From Planctomycetota bacterium (GTDB taxonomy: Bacteria; Planctomycetota; Planctomycetia; Gemmatales; Gemmataceae), in NCBI GenBank assembly GCA_016191165.1, contig JACPPF010000043.1, positions 1-62,347 on the forward strand: a stretch of 62,347 nt of DNA. Direction: 5' to 3'. The notes beneath the pieces were generated by a model. That model saw only the letters and a program-made list of their open reading frames with translations, did no database searches and was not told the DNA's origin. Shown piece by piece: positions 51,365 through 61,264 of the stretch. The translations under genes and the position numbers were made by a program. Numbering within the stretch: the first letter of the stretch is position 1; every line of letters begins with the position of its first letter.

Positions 51365-52990
51365 ATGTCTGCCACGCAATGGATCGACGGGGCACGGGAA
51401 ACAAGCGAATATGCCGCCGCCGGCATGAGCGTCCTGGGCTATGTGGACTGGGATGGCTCGGATGCGAGCAACGAGCGAGTGCTCATGCGCGCGCCGCTCA
51501 TCAACCGCGATCGGATCATTCGCGATCAATATGTGCGCATCGAGGACCCGCTTGGTTCACGCAGTGGATTCCTGGGCCGAATCGTGGCCGGGCCGTTCTT
51601 TTCTCACAAGGGCGCCTCGACCCGCTCGGCGTTTGCCACCCTGGGTCGCGGCCTTTCTGGTGAAATCGGCATCCTGGCGGAAATCGAATTGCAAGGTGAG
51701 ATGGTTGACGGCACGACGCGCGCCAGCAAAAGCAGGCCCGCCTCGCGCGCAACCGTGCAAGCGTTGAACGCCGGCGAAGTCGCCGATCTCCTTGGTTTCT
51801 CCGGCGACATGGTCTTGGGCGCCATTTCCGGGCAAGACGACATCTGGTTTCGCCTGCAAAGCAAAAACAAGGGCGTGCTGCCCAGAAATGTCGGCATCTT
51901 CGGCACGGTCGGCTCGGGGAAGTCGAATACCTCGCAGGTTGTGATCGAGGAAGCCGCCGCCAATGGCTGGGCCGTGGTCGTTCTGGATGTCGAGGGCGAA
52001 TACACCGCCATGGACGCCCCGACGACGGATCAGGCGCTTCTGAAAAACCTCGCACAATTCGATCGCACTCCGGCGGGCCTGAAGGATTTTCACGTATTCC
52101 ATCCCGTCAGCTGCACGAGTGAGGCCGAGGCAGCCGAGGCGTTTACGCTGCGGCTGGCTGACTTTGAAAGCAGCGTCATAGCGGAATTGCTGCAGGCAAC
52201 CATCGCGGAGCGCAACGCGCTTTTTGACTGCATCGAGCATCTGGAAAGCCGGGCTCGCAACAAGCTCTCGACGAAGGAATCGGAAAGCCTGGGCGTACTG
52301 CTCGACCCGTCGCCCGAGGCCAAGGTGCCTTTCACGCTGCGCGCTTTGAAGGAGCGCGCCAGCGAGCGGGCGTCGCGCAGCAACGAGTTCTTCGATTACA
52401 CCGCCCTCGCCACCAAGCTGATGTGGCTCGTGCAGTCCGGCGCCTTCGATCAGCCCAACATGCGCTCGCTCGATCCGCAGAAAATGCTCACGCCCGGGCG
52501 GGTGAGCGTGATCGATGTCAGCGTTGCCAACGATGTCATCAAGAACCTGGCGACCGCCGACTTGTTGCGCAAGATGTTTGCCTACAAGGCCGCCCACGAG
52601 GACTCGCCGCCGACCCTGCTGGTGATCGAGGAGGCGCATTCGTTCATCAGCCGTGAGAAGGCGCAGACCATGCAGGCGACCATGCAGATGCTGCGCAACG
52701 TGGCCCGCCGCGGGCGCAAACGCTGGCTGTCGCTGGCGTTCGTCAGCCAGCAGCCGGGCCATCTGCCGCCGGAGATTTTTGAGCTGTGCAACACGCGCTT
52801 CGTCCATACGCTGCGCAGCACCCACAACCTCGACGTGCTGATGGCAACCGCGGGAGACATCAGCAAGGAGATGTGGTCGCGCTGCCCGCTTTTGGGCGCC
52901 GGGGAGGCGATTGTCACGTCCCCGCAACTTAAACGTCCCGCCGTCGTCACCATGCGTCCCGCCATGAGCCAGCGACGCTTCACGCGCTGA
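51365..52990 (+). CDS. HerA-type DNA translocase ATPase (no NurA partner)
   Basis: This 541-residue protein has a HerA-barrel-like N-terminus (about 1-160), then a RecA-fold ATPase: Walker A GTVGSGKSNT, Walker B LLVIEEAHSF and an arginine-finger region (RRGRKRWLSLAFVSQQPGHL). HerA hexamers translocate DNA and normally work with NurA nuclease. Bacterial stand-alone HerA proteins appear in DNA-end processing and in anti-phage systems. No nuclease is adjacent here. The gene is preceded by an operator-like repeat, with GGAG 8 nt before ATG. Confidence 0.88.
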   Translation: MSATQWIDGARETSEYAAAGMSVLGYVDWDGSDASNERVLMRAPLINRDRIIRDQYVRIEDPLGSRSGFLGRIVAGPFFSHKGASTRSAFATLGRGLSGEIGILAEIELQGEMVDGTTRASKSRPASRATVQALNAGEVADLLGFSGDMVLGAISGQDDIWFRLQSKNKGVLPRNVGIFGTVGSGKSNTSQVVIEEAAANGWAVVVLDVEGEYTAMDAPTTDQALLKNLAQFDRTPAGLKDFHVFHPVSCTSEAEAAEAFTLRLADFESSVIAELLQATIAERNALFDCIEHLESRARNKLSTKESESLGVLLDPSPEAKVPFTLRALKERASERASRSNEFFDYTALATKLMWLVQSGAFDQPNMRSLDPQKMLTPGRVSVIDVSVANDVIKNLATADLLRKMFAYKAAHEDSPPTLLVIEEAHSFISREKAQTMQATMQMLRNVARRGRKRWLSLAFVSQQPGHLPPEIFELCNTRFVHTLRSTHNLDVLMATAGDISKEMWSRCPLLGAGEAIVTSPQLKRPAVVTMRPAMSQRRFTR

Positions 52991-53013
52991 AGCATGGGAA
53001 CGAGCCGCGACGG

Positions 53014-54075
53014 TCAGGGCTCATCTTTGGATGGAAATGGGCCGCCCACATCGGTGATCAGGATTTTAGGCCGGAGGTGTACAAGCATGGAGCGTCCCTT
53101 CGGGGTTACGGCAGCGCCTCCCAGGGAAACGAGTCGCAACTTTTTTATCCCGGCCAGCTGAACGATTCCGTTGTCGGTGATCGGCGTGCCGCCCAGGTCG
53201 ATGGTCTCCAGGTTTGCCATGCCAACCAGATGACTCAGGCCGACGTCGCTGATTTTGGTTCGCTCCAGACACAAGCGCCGCAGGCTCTTTAATTTCCCGA
53301 GGGTCTTGAGGGATTCGTCGGTGATTTTGGTATCGTTCAGGTTCAGCTCACGAAGTTTTTGCAGCGTGCCCAGGCGCGTCACCGCCACATCGGAAATTTT
53401 CGTGCCCTGGAAATTCAACTCCTCAAGGTTTGGCAAACTCGCAAGCTCCTGAAAACCCTTGTCGGTAACCGCGGCTCGAACGAACCTGATTCTCTTCAGG
53501 CTGGTGATCTTGGCGATCCCCTTGAGAGATTCGTCGTTGACCTGCGTGTACCAGAGAAATTCGAGCGTTTTCGACGGGGCCAGTTTTTCAAAACCCTTGC
53601 TCGAAAGAAACCCGCTGACATGTAATTCGCGAAGTTTCGGTAACGCCGTCAAATGGGCCATGCCCGCATCGGTAATCGTTCGGCTGCCGATTCTCAAATT
53701 CTCAATATTTTTGCCCTTGGCAATGATCTTGAGTCCAGTGTCGCCCATCCCGCCCGCCCAAAGTTTCTTCAGTTTTGGCGCGTCCGTCACAAGCCGGGTA
53801 AGGATCTCATCATTCATTCCGTAGTCCGGAACGTACCAGATACTTTCAAGTTCCGGGAAGTATTTGACGCGATCAACGACCGTCTTGATGTCCTTTACCG
53901 CATAACTGATTGTTAAGGCGAGGGGCGTGCCCTCATAGTCGCAAAAAATGTTTCCACCCGCCTTGTGAATGGCTTTGAATGCTTCCCTGTCAACCGCTTT
54001 TTTCTTCAAATCACCAGCGTTGAGCGAGGCGGTCATGGCAAGGAGCACGGAGTAAACTGCAATCATTCGTGTCAT
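53014..54075 (-). CDS. Secreted leucine-rich-repeat protein, 353 aa
   Basis: The signal peptide is MIAVYSVLLAMTASLNA. About nine LRRs of roughly 24 residues follow (LEELNFQGTKISDVAVTRLG, LRELNLNDTKITDESLKTLG, LRRLCLERTKISDVGLSHLV, LETIDLGGTPITDNGIVQLA). The internal-type 'TKI(S/T)D' repeats are typical of planctomycete LRR proteins. GGGAG lies 6 nt before ATG 54075. It is exported, probably for protein or surface binding. It converges on the HerA gene. Confidence 0.85.
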   Translation of the reverse strand: MTRMIAVYSVLLAMTASLNAGDLKKKAVDREAFKAIHKAGGNIFCDYEGTPLALTISYAVKDIKTVVDRVKYFPELESIWYVPDYGMNDEILTRLVTDAPKLKKLWAGGMGDTGLKIIAKGKNIENLRIGSRTITDAGMAHLTALPKLRELHVSGFLSSKGFEKLAPSKTLEFLWYTQVNDESLKGIAKITSLKRIRFVRAAVTDKGFQELASLPNLEELNFQGTKISDVAVTRLGTLQKLRELNLNDTKITDESLKTLGKLKSLRRLCLERTKISDVGLSHLVGMANLETIDLGGTPITDNGIVQLAGIKKLRLVSLGGAAVTPKGRSMLVHLRPKILITDVGGPFPSKDEP

Positions 54076-54174
54076 TTGGATCTCCCTCGGCGCGTCATTG
54101 GATTCGCGCAAACTCGGACCCAAACGACGTTTCCACAAAGACTACCAGCGACCCCTTGTCATACGGCATCCGGG

Positions 54175-54345
54175 TCATAGGCGCCTCGAGTCACCACCTG
54201 CATCCGAGGGCGAATTGACCAACCAAACGGCGGGCGCGTCGCGCCTTTCCAGAACCTCCAACGCGGGGCGAAAAAAATGGGTCGTAATGGCAGGTGTTTT
54301 TCGGGTCCACAGACGTTCGACTAGCCGGGGGGGGCGCGTAGACAT
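54175..54345 (-). pseudogene. Truncated N-terminus of tagged surface protein (56 codons)
   Basis: ATG 54345 has GGAG 6 nt upstream and encodes MSTRPPRLVERLWTRKTPAI, then the planctomycete N-terminal tag LEVLERRDAPAVWLVNSPSD and a stop 9 residues later. In intact family members the tag leads into a long beta-repeat protein. Here only the first 56 codons remain, so it is a truncated or decayed copy with an intact start region. Confidence 0.5.
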
Positions 54346-54518
54346 GGTAAACTCCGCAATTGCGTTTGGGGGAAACAACTACTCAACGAAGAGTACCAGA
54401 GCGAAATGCCCAATGTCAAGGAAAAAAAAAATCCTTGCCTGGCCAAGCAGGACCCACCGGATGTAGCGGAATTGCGTCCATACAATGGCCAAAAAACCCA
54501 TCCGCTTCCGAGGTCCAC

Positions 54519-55934
54519 ATGAATCGAATCATCGCCGCCTTATTCACCTGTCTCATCGTCGCATCCCTCGGCAAATCGGCCCGCGCGGACGAGAAGCTCG
54601 TGCTCGCACGCATCGCCTTCGGCTCGTGCGCCCGGCAGGACAAGCCGCAACCCATCTGGGACGCAATTGTCGCGGTCAAACCGCAACTCTATCTGGCGCT
54701 GGGCGACAACATCTACGGGGACACCCAGGACATGACGGTCATGAAGCAGAAATACGACTTGCTCGCGGCGATCCCCGGCTGGCGGAAGTTGACGAAGACC
54801 TGCCCGATCCTCGCCACCTGGGACGATCACGACTATGGCGCCAACGACGGCGGCGCGGATTTTCCCAAGAAGGACGAATCGCAAAGGCTCTTCCTCGACT
54901 TCTTCGGCATTGCCAAAGATTCTCCGCGCCGCAAGCAGAAGGGCGTTTACCATGCCGAGACGTTCGGTCCGCCCGAGAGGCGCGTGCAGGTAATCGTTCT
55001 GGATACGCGCTACTTCCGCGGCAAACTCAGGAAGAAAGCCGGCAAGGTCCCGTTCGGCGTCGGCCCCTATGAACCCAGCTCGGACACCCAGGCGACCTTG
55101 CTCGGCGCCGCCCAATGGCTTTGGCTGGAGGAGCAACTCAAAATCCCCGCTCGGGTGCGTGTCCTCGTTTCCAGTATCCAATTGGTTCCGCAAGATCACG
55201 GCTGGGAAAAATGGATGAACCTCCCACACGAACGCGAACGCCTTTTTGAACTCATCAAAAAAACCAAGGCCAGCGGACTGGTCTGCGTCAGCGGCGATCG
55301 CCATCTGGCCGAGCTTTCCGTCATGGACGCCGGCATCGGCTATCCGCTCTACGACCTCACCTCCAGCGGCCTGACGGAAGCCAATCAAAAATGGCGCAAA
55401 CTCGAAGTCAACCGCCATCGCCTTGCCACCATGAACCGGGGCAACAACTTCGGCGTCATCACGATCGACTGGCAAAAAGACGACCCGATCCTGCGCCTCC
55501 AGATCCGCGACACCGATGGCGAAACCACCATCCAGGAAAAACTCCCCTTGAGCCTTTTGCAACCCGGCGCCATCAAAAGCAAAGTCGTCCCTGGCATCGT
55601 GCGGCTCAACGGCGCTCCGCTTTCGGCGGACCTGGTCAAGAAACTGCTCAACAAGGAAATCACGCTGGAAATGAAAGTCGTCGCCACGGGCGCCACCAAG
55701 AATGGCAGTCTGGTTTTTCTCAATTCCGCGTTCGACCGCGCCAGCGATGAAAACTTCACGGTCGTCCTGAACAAGCAGGCCCAGGCGAGTCTCGCCAGCG
55801 CCGGGCTCACGTTGCCGCGCACCCATTTCGAGGGCAAAACCATCCGCGTCGCCGGCACGTTGTCGCTGTTTGGCGGCCGTCCGCAGATCGTGGTATCGCG
55901 AGCCGCCAGCATTCAGGTGGTTGCCCCGAAGTAG
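54519..55934 (+). CDS. PhoD-like alkaline phosphatase family protein
   Basis: This 471-residue protein has a signal peptide ([20 protein letters not shown]) and PhoD-type metal-site motifs: [42 protein letters not shown]. PhoD enzymes hydrolyse phosphodiesters at the cell surface with Ca/Fe cofactors. The C-terminal about 120 residues add a beta domain. GAGGTCC lies 9 nt before ATG. It may help phosphate scavenging. Confidence 0.87.
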   Translation: MNRIIAALFTCLIVASLGKSARADEKLVLARIAFGSCARQDKPQPIWDAIVAVKPQLYLALGDNIYGDTQDMTVMKQKYDLLAAIPGWRKLTKTCPILATWDDHDYGANDGGADFPKKDESQRLFLDFFGIAKDSPRRKQKGVYHAETFGPPERRVQVIVLDTRYFRGKLRKKAGKVPFGVGPYEPSSDTQATLLGAAQWLWLEEQLKIPARVRVLVSSIQLVPQDHGWEKWMNLPHERERLFELIKKTKASGLVCVSGDRHLAELSVMDAGIGYPLYDLTSSGLTEANQKWRKLEVNRHRLATMNRGNNFGVITIDWQKDDPILRLQIRDTDGETTIQEKLPLSLLQPGAIKSKVVPGIVRLNGAPLSADLVKKLLNKEITLEMKVVATGATKNGSLVFLNSAFDRASDENFTVVLNKQAQASLASAGLTLPRTHFEGKTIRVAGTLSLFGGRPQIVVSRAASIQVVAPK

Positions 55935-55959
55935 GTTATTATTCGGATTGGGGGGCCCC

Positions 55960-56478
55960 GTGAGGAAACCCATTGCACAACTCCGCACGTCGCGCCTGCT
56001 GCTCGATCGGGTGAGTTCTGACGATCTCGATGATTTCGTGTGCTTTTATGCCGATCCCCTGGTGACGGCGACGCTCGGCGGGGTTCGTGAACCGACCTGG
56101 GTGACGTCGTATCTTCACCGGCAGGTGGAACACTGGGAGCGGCATGGCTTCGGATTCTGGACGGTGCGCGACCCGGCCATTCGCCAATTCATCGGCCGCG
56201 GCGGCCTGCGCCATGCCACCATCGCTGGGCGCACGGAAATCGAGGTTGGATACGGCCTGATGAGCGAATTTTGGGGCCGCGGCCTGGCGACGGAGCTGGC
56301 GTTGGAAAGTGTGCGCGTTGCCTTCGAGGTACTGGATTTTCGTCAAGTTGTTTCTTTCACGTTGCCGTCCAACGTGGCTTCACGCCGCGTGATGGAAAAA
56401 GCCGGCTTTGAATACGATTGCGACGTCGTCCACGCCGATTTACCTCACGTGCTTTTTCGACAAACTCGCATTCACTGA
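55960..56478 (+). CDS. GNAT acetyltransferase (RimJ/RimL type)
   Basis: This 172-residue protein starts at GTG 55960 (RKPIAQLRTSRLLLDRVSSD) and contains the acetyl-CoA-binding stretch VGYGLMSEFWGRGLATELAL and the RimJ-like VMEKAGFEYDCDV. The family acetylates protein N-termini or small amines. GGGGG lies upstream. It follows the phosphatase gene by 25 nt and may be co-transcribed with it. Confidence 0.85.
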   Translation: MRKPIAQLRTSRLLLDRVSSDDLDDFVCFYADPLVTATLGGVREPTWVTSYLHRQVEHWERHGFGFWTVRDPAIRQFIGRGGLRHATIAGRTEIEVGYGLMSEFWGRGLATELALESVRVAFEVLDFRQVVSFTLPSNVASRRVMEKAGFEYDCDVVHADLPHVLFRQTRIH

Positions 56479-56561
56479 TTCTTCACAATCGAATCCGGCG
56501 TCGCGCACCTGATTTTTCCCTATCCTGCCCTCGTGGCGTGTGTCCTTCGTGGTGTTTTCTC

Positions 56562-57500
56562 ATGGCGGACGAGAAGTGGATTGCCGGCTTGCGCGGCGAC
56601 ATGCCGGCGAACGAGGCCGCCCGGCTGGCGCTGGGAGCACGGCTTGGCGCGGTGCGGGATCATCTCCCCGCGGCCGTGTTTCACGCCGACGCCGACATCG
56701 AGCACGTGCATCAGTTGCGGGTTTGCACTCGTCGCGCCGCGGCGGCGCTGCGCATCTTTACGCCCTGCCTGGCGGCGCGTCTGGCCGAGAAAACGCGAAA
56801 AACCTTGCGTGCCCTGCGCCGTTCTGCCGGCGAGGCCCGCGATTGGGACGTTTTTCTCGTTGAACTTCAAACGCGACTACGGAAGACGGCCGTTGCGAAT
56901 CGGCCGGGATTGTACTTCCTCGCGGGCCAGGCCCACGCTCACCGCGAGCTGGCGCAAGAACATCTGCGCCAGGCGTACCACGCCAAGGCTGAATTGTTCA
57001 ACCAGTGCACCGATGAGATTGCCCAGGAACTGGGCGAGTCCGAAGCCGAAGAACCCTTGCACGATCTGGCCGGCCCAACGCTGGTTCACCTGCTGCAAGA
57101 ACTTGAAAACGCCGCCCGCGCCGATCTGCAGTCCTACGATGCCCTGCACCAGGTCCGAATCCTCGGCAAGCAGCTGCGTTATGCCATGGAAATCTTCGCG
57201 AACTGCTATGCCGTGGCGTTTAGGGAAAAATACTACCCCGCCGTCACCGAGATGCAGGATTTGCTCGGCCTGGCCAACGATAGCCATTGCGCCGTGGAAC
57301 GTCTCAAGGCGCTTCGGCAACTTTTGCTCGACCGGCAGGCCCCGCACTGGCCCGCCTGTCAGCCGGGCATCGACATGCTCATCGCCTTCCACGAACGCCG
57401 ACTGCCGCTGCAGCGCCGCAAATTCGAGAAGTGGTGGAAGGCCTGGCTCCAATCGGGCGCGGAGTCGGCGTTTGGGAGGTTGATTGGGAACAAGTACTGA
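56562..57500 (+). CDS. CHAD domain protein
   Basis: This 312-residue protein is made almost wholly of a CHAD domain: HVHQLRVCTRRAAAALRIF and ALHQVRILGKQLRYAMEIF carry the conserved His/Arg sets that bind polyphosphate. CHAD proteins attach to polyphosphate granules. ATG 56562 lies 80 nt after the GNAT stop. Confidence 0.87.
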   Translation: MADEKWIAGLRGDMPANEAARLALGARLGAVRDHLPAAVFHADADIEHVHQLRVCTRRAAAALRIFTPCLAARLAEKTRKTLRALRRSAGEARDWDVFLVELQTRLRKTAVANRPGLYFLAGQAHAHRELAQEHLRQAYHAKAELFNQCTDEIAQELGESEAEEPLHDLAGPTLVHLLQELENAARADLQSYDALHQVRILGKQLRYAMEIFANCYAVAFREKYYPAVTEMQDLLGLANDSHCAVERLKALRQLLLDRQAPHWPACQPGIDMLIAFHERRLPLQRRKFEKWWKAWLQSGAESAFGRLIGNKY

Positions 57501-57502
57501 CG

Positions 57503-57571
57503 CCCGCGGCCGAGAGGCCGCGGGATTCGCGGGTTCGCGCGTAATCCCGCAGCCTTTCGGCTGCGGGCGTG
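57503..57571. repeat. Pair of hairpins between convergent genes
   Basis: CGCCCGCGGCC/GGCCGCGGG and CCCGCAGCC/GGCTGCGGGCG-type inverted repeats lie between the convergent CHAD and PVC-cytochrome genes. They probably serve as a bidirectional terminator or dispersed repeats. Confidence 0.6.
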
Positions 57572-57574
57572 AGA

Positions 57575-60500
57575 TTACTTTTTCTGCGCCTCGCGCAACG
57601 TCAAAAGATATTCCACGAGGTTTGCCAGCTCCTGCGTTGTCATTTCCTGGTGCAAGTCAGCCGGCATCAGCGAGATCGGCGAGCGGACCATGGTGTCCAC
57701 GTCGGCCGCCTTGAACGTTCGCACGATCGCGTCGGCCCCCTTGATCGAGACCTCGGCGGCTGTCTTGCTGACCAGCACACCATTTGCCGAGGTGCCTTGC
57801 TTGGTCTCGATGACGTAGGTCTCGAAATTGTGGCTGATGCTGGCCGAGGGGAATAGGATCGACTCGAATACCGCCTCGCGGCTCAGCTTCTTGCCGATCT
57901 CGGAAAGGTCGGGGCCGACGCTCTTGCCAATCCCGTTGACCTGATGGCAATCGGCGCATTTCCCCGCTTTCATGAAGATCACCTGCCCGCCGGCGACATT
58001 GCCCTTGAGCTTGACCAGATCGCTGATGGCCGGCAGCGGCTTCTTGTCCTTGGTGGTCGGCTGTGGAAATAACTTTTGCGCTTGATCGCGAATGGCCTTG
58101 ACGGTTGATGTGCTCAAGGCGCTACCCGCGGCGACTTCTAGGTCCTTGGCGAGTTGTTTCGACTTGGCCAACTTGATGAGTTCGGCGGCGCCCATCTTGT
58201 TCCGCGCCAGCGCCCGCGTCGCCTGGCGGCGCAATTCGAGATCCTGTTTTGTGTCCTTGATTATGGGGAGCAGCAAGGAATTCGCCTTGTCGTGTCCTGC
58301 GCTGGCGATGGCCTGAGCGGTGCTCGCGGCTGTTTTCGGCTCCTTGCTTGTCAGGGCGGTTTCGATCAACTTGATCTGGTTGCGGTCAAGGAGCACGCGA
58401 ATCGCATCGACGCCGACCTGCTCGCTCGGATGCTTCTGGGCAAGCGTCAGCAATTCGGGATAGCGCTTGGTGACGTTGAACTTGCCGACCATCTCGACAA
58501 ACGCGGTCGTCCCCCTGGAGCGGTCGAGAATTCCATCGAGCGCGGCCGCGTGCTTGGGGTTGTTCTTGACATCGAAGTTCTTGAGCCGCGCGACCGATTC
58601 AGCGACGATCAGATTCCGGCGTGCCGGATCGGCGTATTCGCCAAACGCGAGCTTGACGAGGATCGCGGTTTTGAGCGTGCTGTCGTTCTGAAAATCGAAA
58701 GCGCGGAAGAAGCGAGGGAGCTCGGAAGCGTTCGTAGCCTTCGACGTGATGATCGACGCGAGCAGTTCGGGCGTCCGGGTTCCCCGCGAACGCCAAACAA
58801 TGTTCCGATAGGTTTCATTGAACTCGCCGAGTTGGCCCCCCTTCAGCACCGTGTCCAGCACGCTGTCCCAATTCCCGTCGGCGCCGATCCCAAGGGCTTC
58901 AAGATACCACCGGTCTTGCCGAAATCCCTGGGTTGCGAGGATCGACCATTGTAGGCCCATTTCCTTGTGTTTTTGGCCGCGGAGGGCAATCGCGCGTTCG
59001 CGCAGGCCGGCCCAGTTCTTGTTCGCGCCTTCTTTGTCGCCCATGTCCCTGGCCAGCCCCAGAAGGGCCAGCGACAAAGGATCGACCTTTACCTGGCGGC
59101 CAAGGCGAATCGCAACGACTCGAATGTTGGGATCCAAATCGTTGCTTGCCTTTTCAAAGTAATGCCTTCCCTTGCCCTCGATGCGACCCAGAATCCAAAG
59201 CGCCCGCGCCCGTTCATGCGGAATCTTCGATTCATACAGCTTCAACAGCGCCGGCTCCGCCTTCGCTCCGGCCTTGTGCAAGTTCGTCCATGCGATGTAG
59301 CGGGTTGCGTTGTTCGGGCTTTTGAGGGCTTCGATGTTGCCTTCGATGGTGTCGAAGGTGTACTTCGCCACGTTGTATTTCACGCCGGGCGGGGCGACGC
59401 GAAACACGCGACCGCGGTCGATGTCGCGTTGCTGGTGGCCGCCGACGCCGGGGTCGTACCAGTCGGTGACGAAGATTGAACCGTCGGGGGCGACGCAGAC
59501 GTCGGCGGGGCGGAACCACTGGTTCTTCTTGGCGCCGTCGAGGATGTTGACGATTTTCGGCACCTTGTAGCCAGCTCCATCGGGGACGGCGGGATAGCAA
59601 CGGACGATGCTCGGCCCGGCGTCACAGTGGATGATTTGGGTTTCTTCCGCTCCCTCACGGTCGCGGCTCGTTGATTTCCCGTTACGAGCCGCGCCGGTCA
59701 AGAAGCGTCGGAGAAGATCTCCTTCATAGACGCAGATGCCAGTCGGCGAACCCTGATAGGTCTGCAACAAATTGGGCACGACGCCGGGGTCGTTCAGGTG
59801 CCAGTGGCGCAGGGGAATTTCCTTTTCCATGTTGGTGCGTTTGGCCTGCCAGCCGGCGCCGGTGATTTCGTCCACGTAACCGAAGTTGCCGTACTCCATG
59901 ACGTAGTTGATGCGTACGCCGCGGTTGCCGTCGTCGTCGTTATCGGATTGCCAGAGGGTTCCGAAGGAATCGACGGCGACCTCGTAGTTGTTGCGGAAGT
60001 TATGGCCCAGGACGTCGAAGTTGGAGCCATCGAGTTCGCAGCGGAAGACCATGCCCTGGCGGTAGGGTTTGCCGGAGTTGTTGACGACGTTGCCATGGAT
60101 GTCGATGACGGGTTTGCCGTTCTTGTCGTGTACGCTATTTCCCGTATTACCGAAATTCCAGTAGAGCCGGCCATCGGGCCCGAAGACGAAGGAGTGGGCG
60201 GAGTGATCGTGCTGGGGGATGCCGGTCTTGGTGAAGAGAAGTTCCTTTTTCGTGACCTTGTCGTTTTCGTCAAAGTGGAAGACGAACACGTTGGGGGAGG
60301 CGGAGACGATGACCTTGTTGCCCAGAACGCATATGCCCATGGCGGAGTCGATATCGCGGCCTTGATAAAACGTTTTCACGGTGTCGGCGACGCCGTCGCC
60401 ATCGGTGTCCTCCAGGATGAGGATACGATCGCCCTCGGGCCGCCGGCCGTTGTTGCCCCGGTAATTCATGACATCGCAGATCCAGATGCGGCCACGGTGG

Positions 60501-60736
60501 TCGATGTCGAGATTGGTGGGGTTCGTGATCTTCGGCTCGGAGGCGAAGAGCGTCGCCTGGAGTTGCGGATGAACATCGAGGTTCTTGACCGCATTGGCCG
60601 GGTCGTGGATGGCGCCCTGGGCGGGAATGGCCGACACGGGGCGTTTGGCCTTTTTCTTTTTTTGAGCGGCGCTGTCGGAAACGAAAAACAGGAGCAACCC
60701 GAGTGCGAGCGCGGGAAGAAAGAACCAACGTGTCAT
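57575..60736 (-). CDS. PVC-type heme-binding CxxCH protein with propeller and HEAT repeats, 1053 aa
   Basis: After a signal peptide, the N-terminal propeller domain has NPTNLDIDHRGRIWICDVMN and similar blades (about 60-400). A long helical HEAT-like region follows (about 450-850), then a C-terminal cytochrome c domain with CADCH (heme) and the PVC tail FETYVIETKQGTSANGVLVS. These are exported redox proteins specific to planctomycetes, verrucomicrobia and relatives. GGAGG lies 9 nt before ATG 60736. The frame is open upstream into a lipoprotein-like gene without a stop, but the strong ribosome site and signal peptide mark the real start here. Confidence 0.9.
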   Translation of the reverse strand: MTRWFFLPALALGLLLFFVSDSAAQKKKKAKRPVSAIPAQGAIHDPANAVKNLDVHPQLQATLFASEPKITNPTNLDIDHRGRIWICDVMNYRGNNGRRPEGDRILILEDTDGDGVADTVKTFYQGRDIDSAMGICVLGNKVIVSASPNVFVFHFDENDKVTKKELLFTKTGIPQHDHSAHSFVFGPDGRLYWNFGNTGNSVHDKNGKPVIDIHGNVVNNSGKPYRQGMVFRCELDGSNFDVLGHNFRNNYEVAVDSFGTLWQSDNDDDGNRGVRINYVMEYGNFGYVDEITGAGWQAKRTNMEKEIPLRHWHLNDPGVVPNLLQTYQGSPTGICVYEGDLLRRFLTGAARNGKSTSRDREGAEETQIIHCDAGPSIVRCYPAVPDGAGYKVPKIVNILDGAKKNQWFRPADVCVAPDGSIFVTDWYDPGVGGHQQRDIDRGRVFRVAPPGVKYNVAKYTFDTIEGNIEALKSPNNATRYIAWTNLHKAGAKAEPALLKLYESKIPHERARALWILGRIEGKGRHYFEKASNDLDPNIRVVAIRLGRQVKVDPLSLALLGLARDMGDKEGANKNWAGLRERAIALRGQKHKEMGLQWSILATQGFRQDRWYLEALGIGADGNWDSVLDTVLKGGQLGEFNETYRNIVWRSRGTRTPELLASIITSKATNASELPRFFRAFDFQNDSTLKTAILVKLAFGEYADPARRNLIVAESVARLKNFDVKNNPKHAAALDGILDRSRGTTAFVEMVGKFNVTKRYPELLTLAQKHPSEQVGVDAIRVLLDRNQIKLIETALTSKEPKTAASTAQAIASAGHDKANSLLLPIIKDTKQDLELRRQATRALARNKMGAAELIKLAKSKQLAKDLEVAAGSALSTSTVKAIRDQAQKLFPQPTTKDKKPLPAISDLVKLKGNVAGGQVIFMKAGKCADCHQVNGIGKSVGPDLSEIGKKLSREAVFESILFPSASISHNFETYVIETKQGTSANGVLVSKTAAEVSIKGADAIVRTFKAADVDTMVRSPISLMPADLHQEMTTQELANLVEYLLTLREAQKK

Positions 60737-61264
60737 GGCGTGAGGCCTCCGGAATAAAAGGCAATGACGCAAAAGGACAGCGGGAAGCCGACAGGTCCTT
60801 GAGCACCTAATTTTTTTCATGGTAGCAGTGTTTTTGCCGTTCTTTGAGATACTGATCACGCAGGAAAGGTCATCGCCGAGCCCATTTTCAAAAACGCGAT
60901 TTCGGCCTGCGGAAATCAGGTGGAACGTCAATGTGTCGTTGCTGCCATGGCAAACGAGGTGATAGGGATTTCCCCATCGGTCGGTCTTACGTGCCGCATG
61001 TGGCTCGATAAGTCTCTGGTTTATTGCCACATTCAAAACTTCTGCAAGCGTTGTTGATTTTTGGCAGTCATTCCAAGACAATCGCGCGATGTTGCGCCCA
61101 ATTATCTCCATATCGCCTCGGGTCCATTCAACACACGAGTCGCCGACTGCACCGAAGCCACAACCGGGCAAGATAAGTATAGCCAAATATAGCAACAGGG
61201 GCAAAACCAGACGCAAGCAAAATCGCATTGGTCTTCGATGAAAGGGGATATCCGTGCATTTCAT
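60737..61264 (-). CDS. Lipoprotein with GspG-like C-terminus, read-through into cytochrome
   Basis: ATG 61264 overlaps the immunity stop (ATGA). The product has a lipobox-type segment (LLLYLAILILPGCG) and a pseudopilin/GspG-like block (RWGNPYHLVCHGSNDTLTFH, SAGRNRVFENGLGDDLSC). After about 150 codons it reaches MKKIRC... and continues in frame into the cytochrome gene without a stop. One extra A in a 7-A run near 60818 would give a TAG directly after MKKN. The gene may be truncated, fused or affected by a base error. An end near 60815 is likely. Confidence 0.5.

Noticed and set aside
51557..52927. 456-codon minus-strand ORF opposite HerA
   Set aside because: Shadow of HerA, whose Walker motifs are intact on the plus strand.
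54540..55988. 482-codon minus-strand ORF opposite the PhoD-like gene
   Set aside because: Shadow; the plus frame carries signal peptide and metal motifs.
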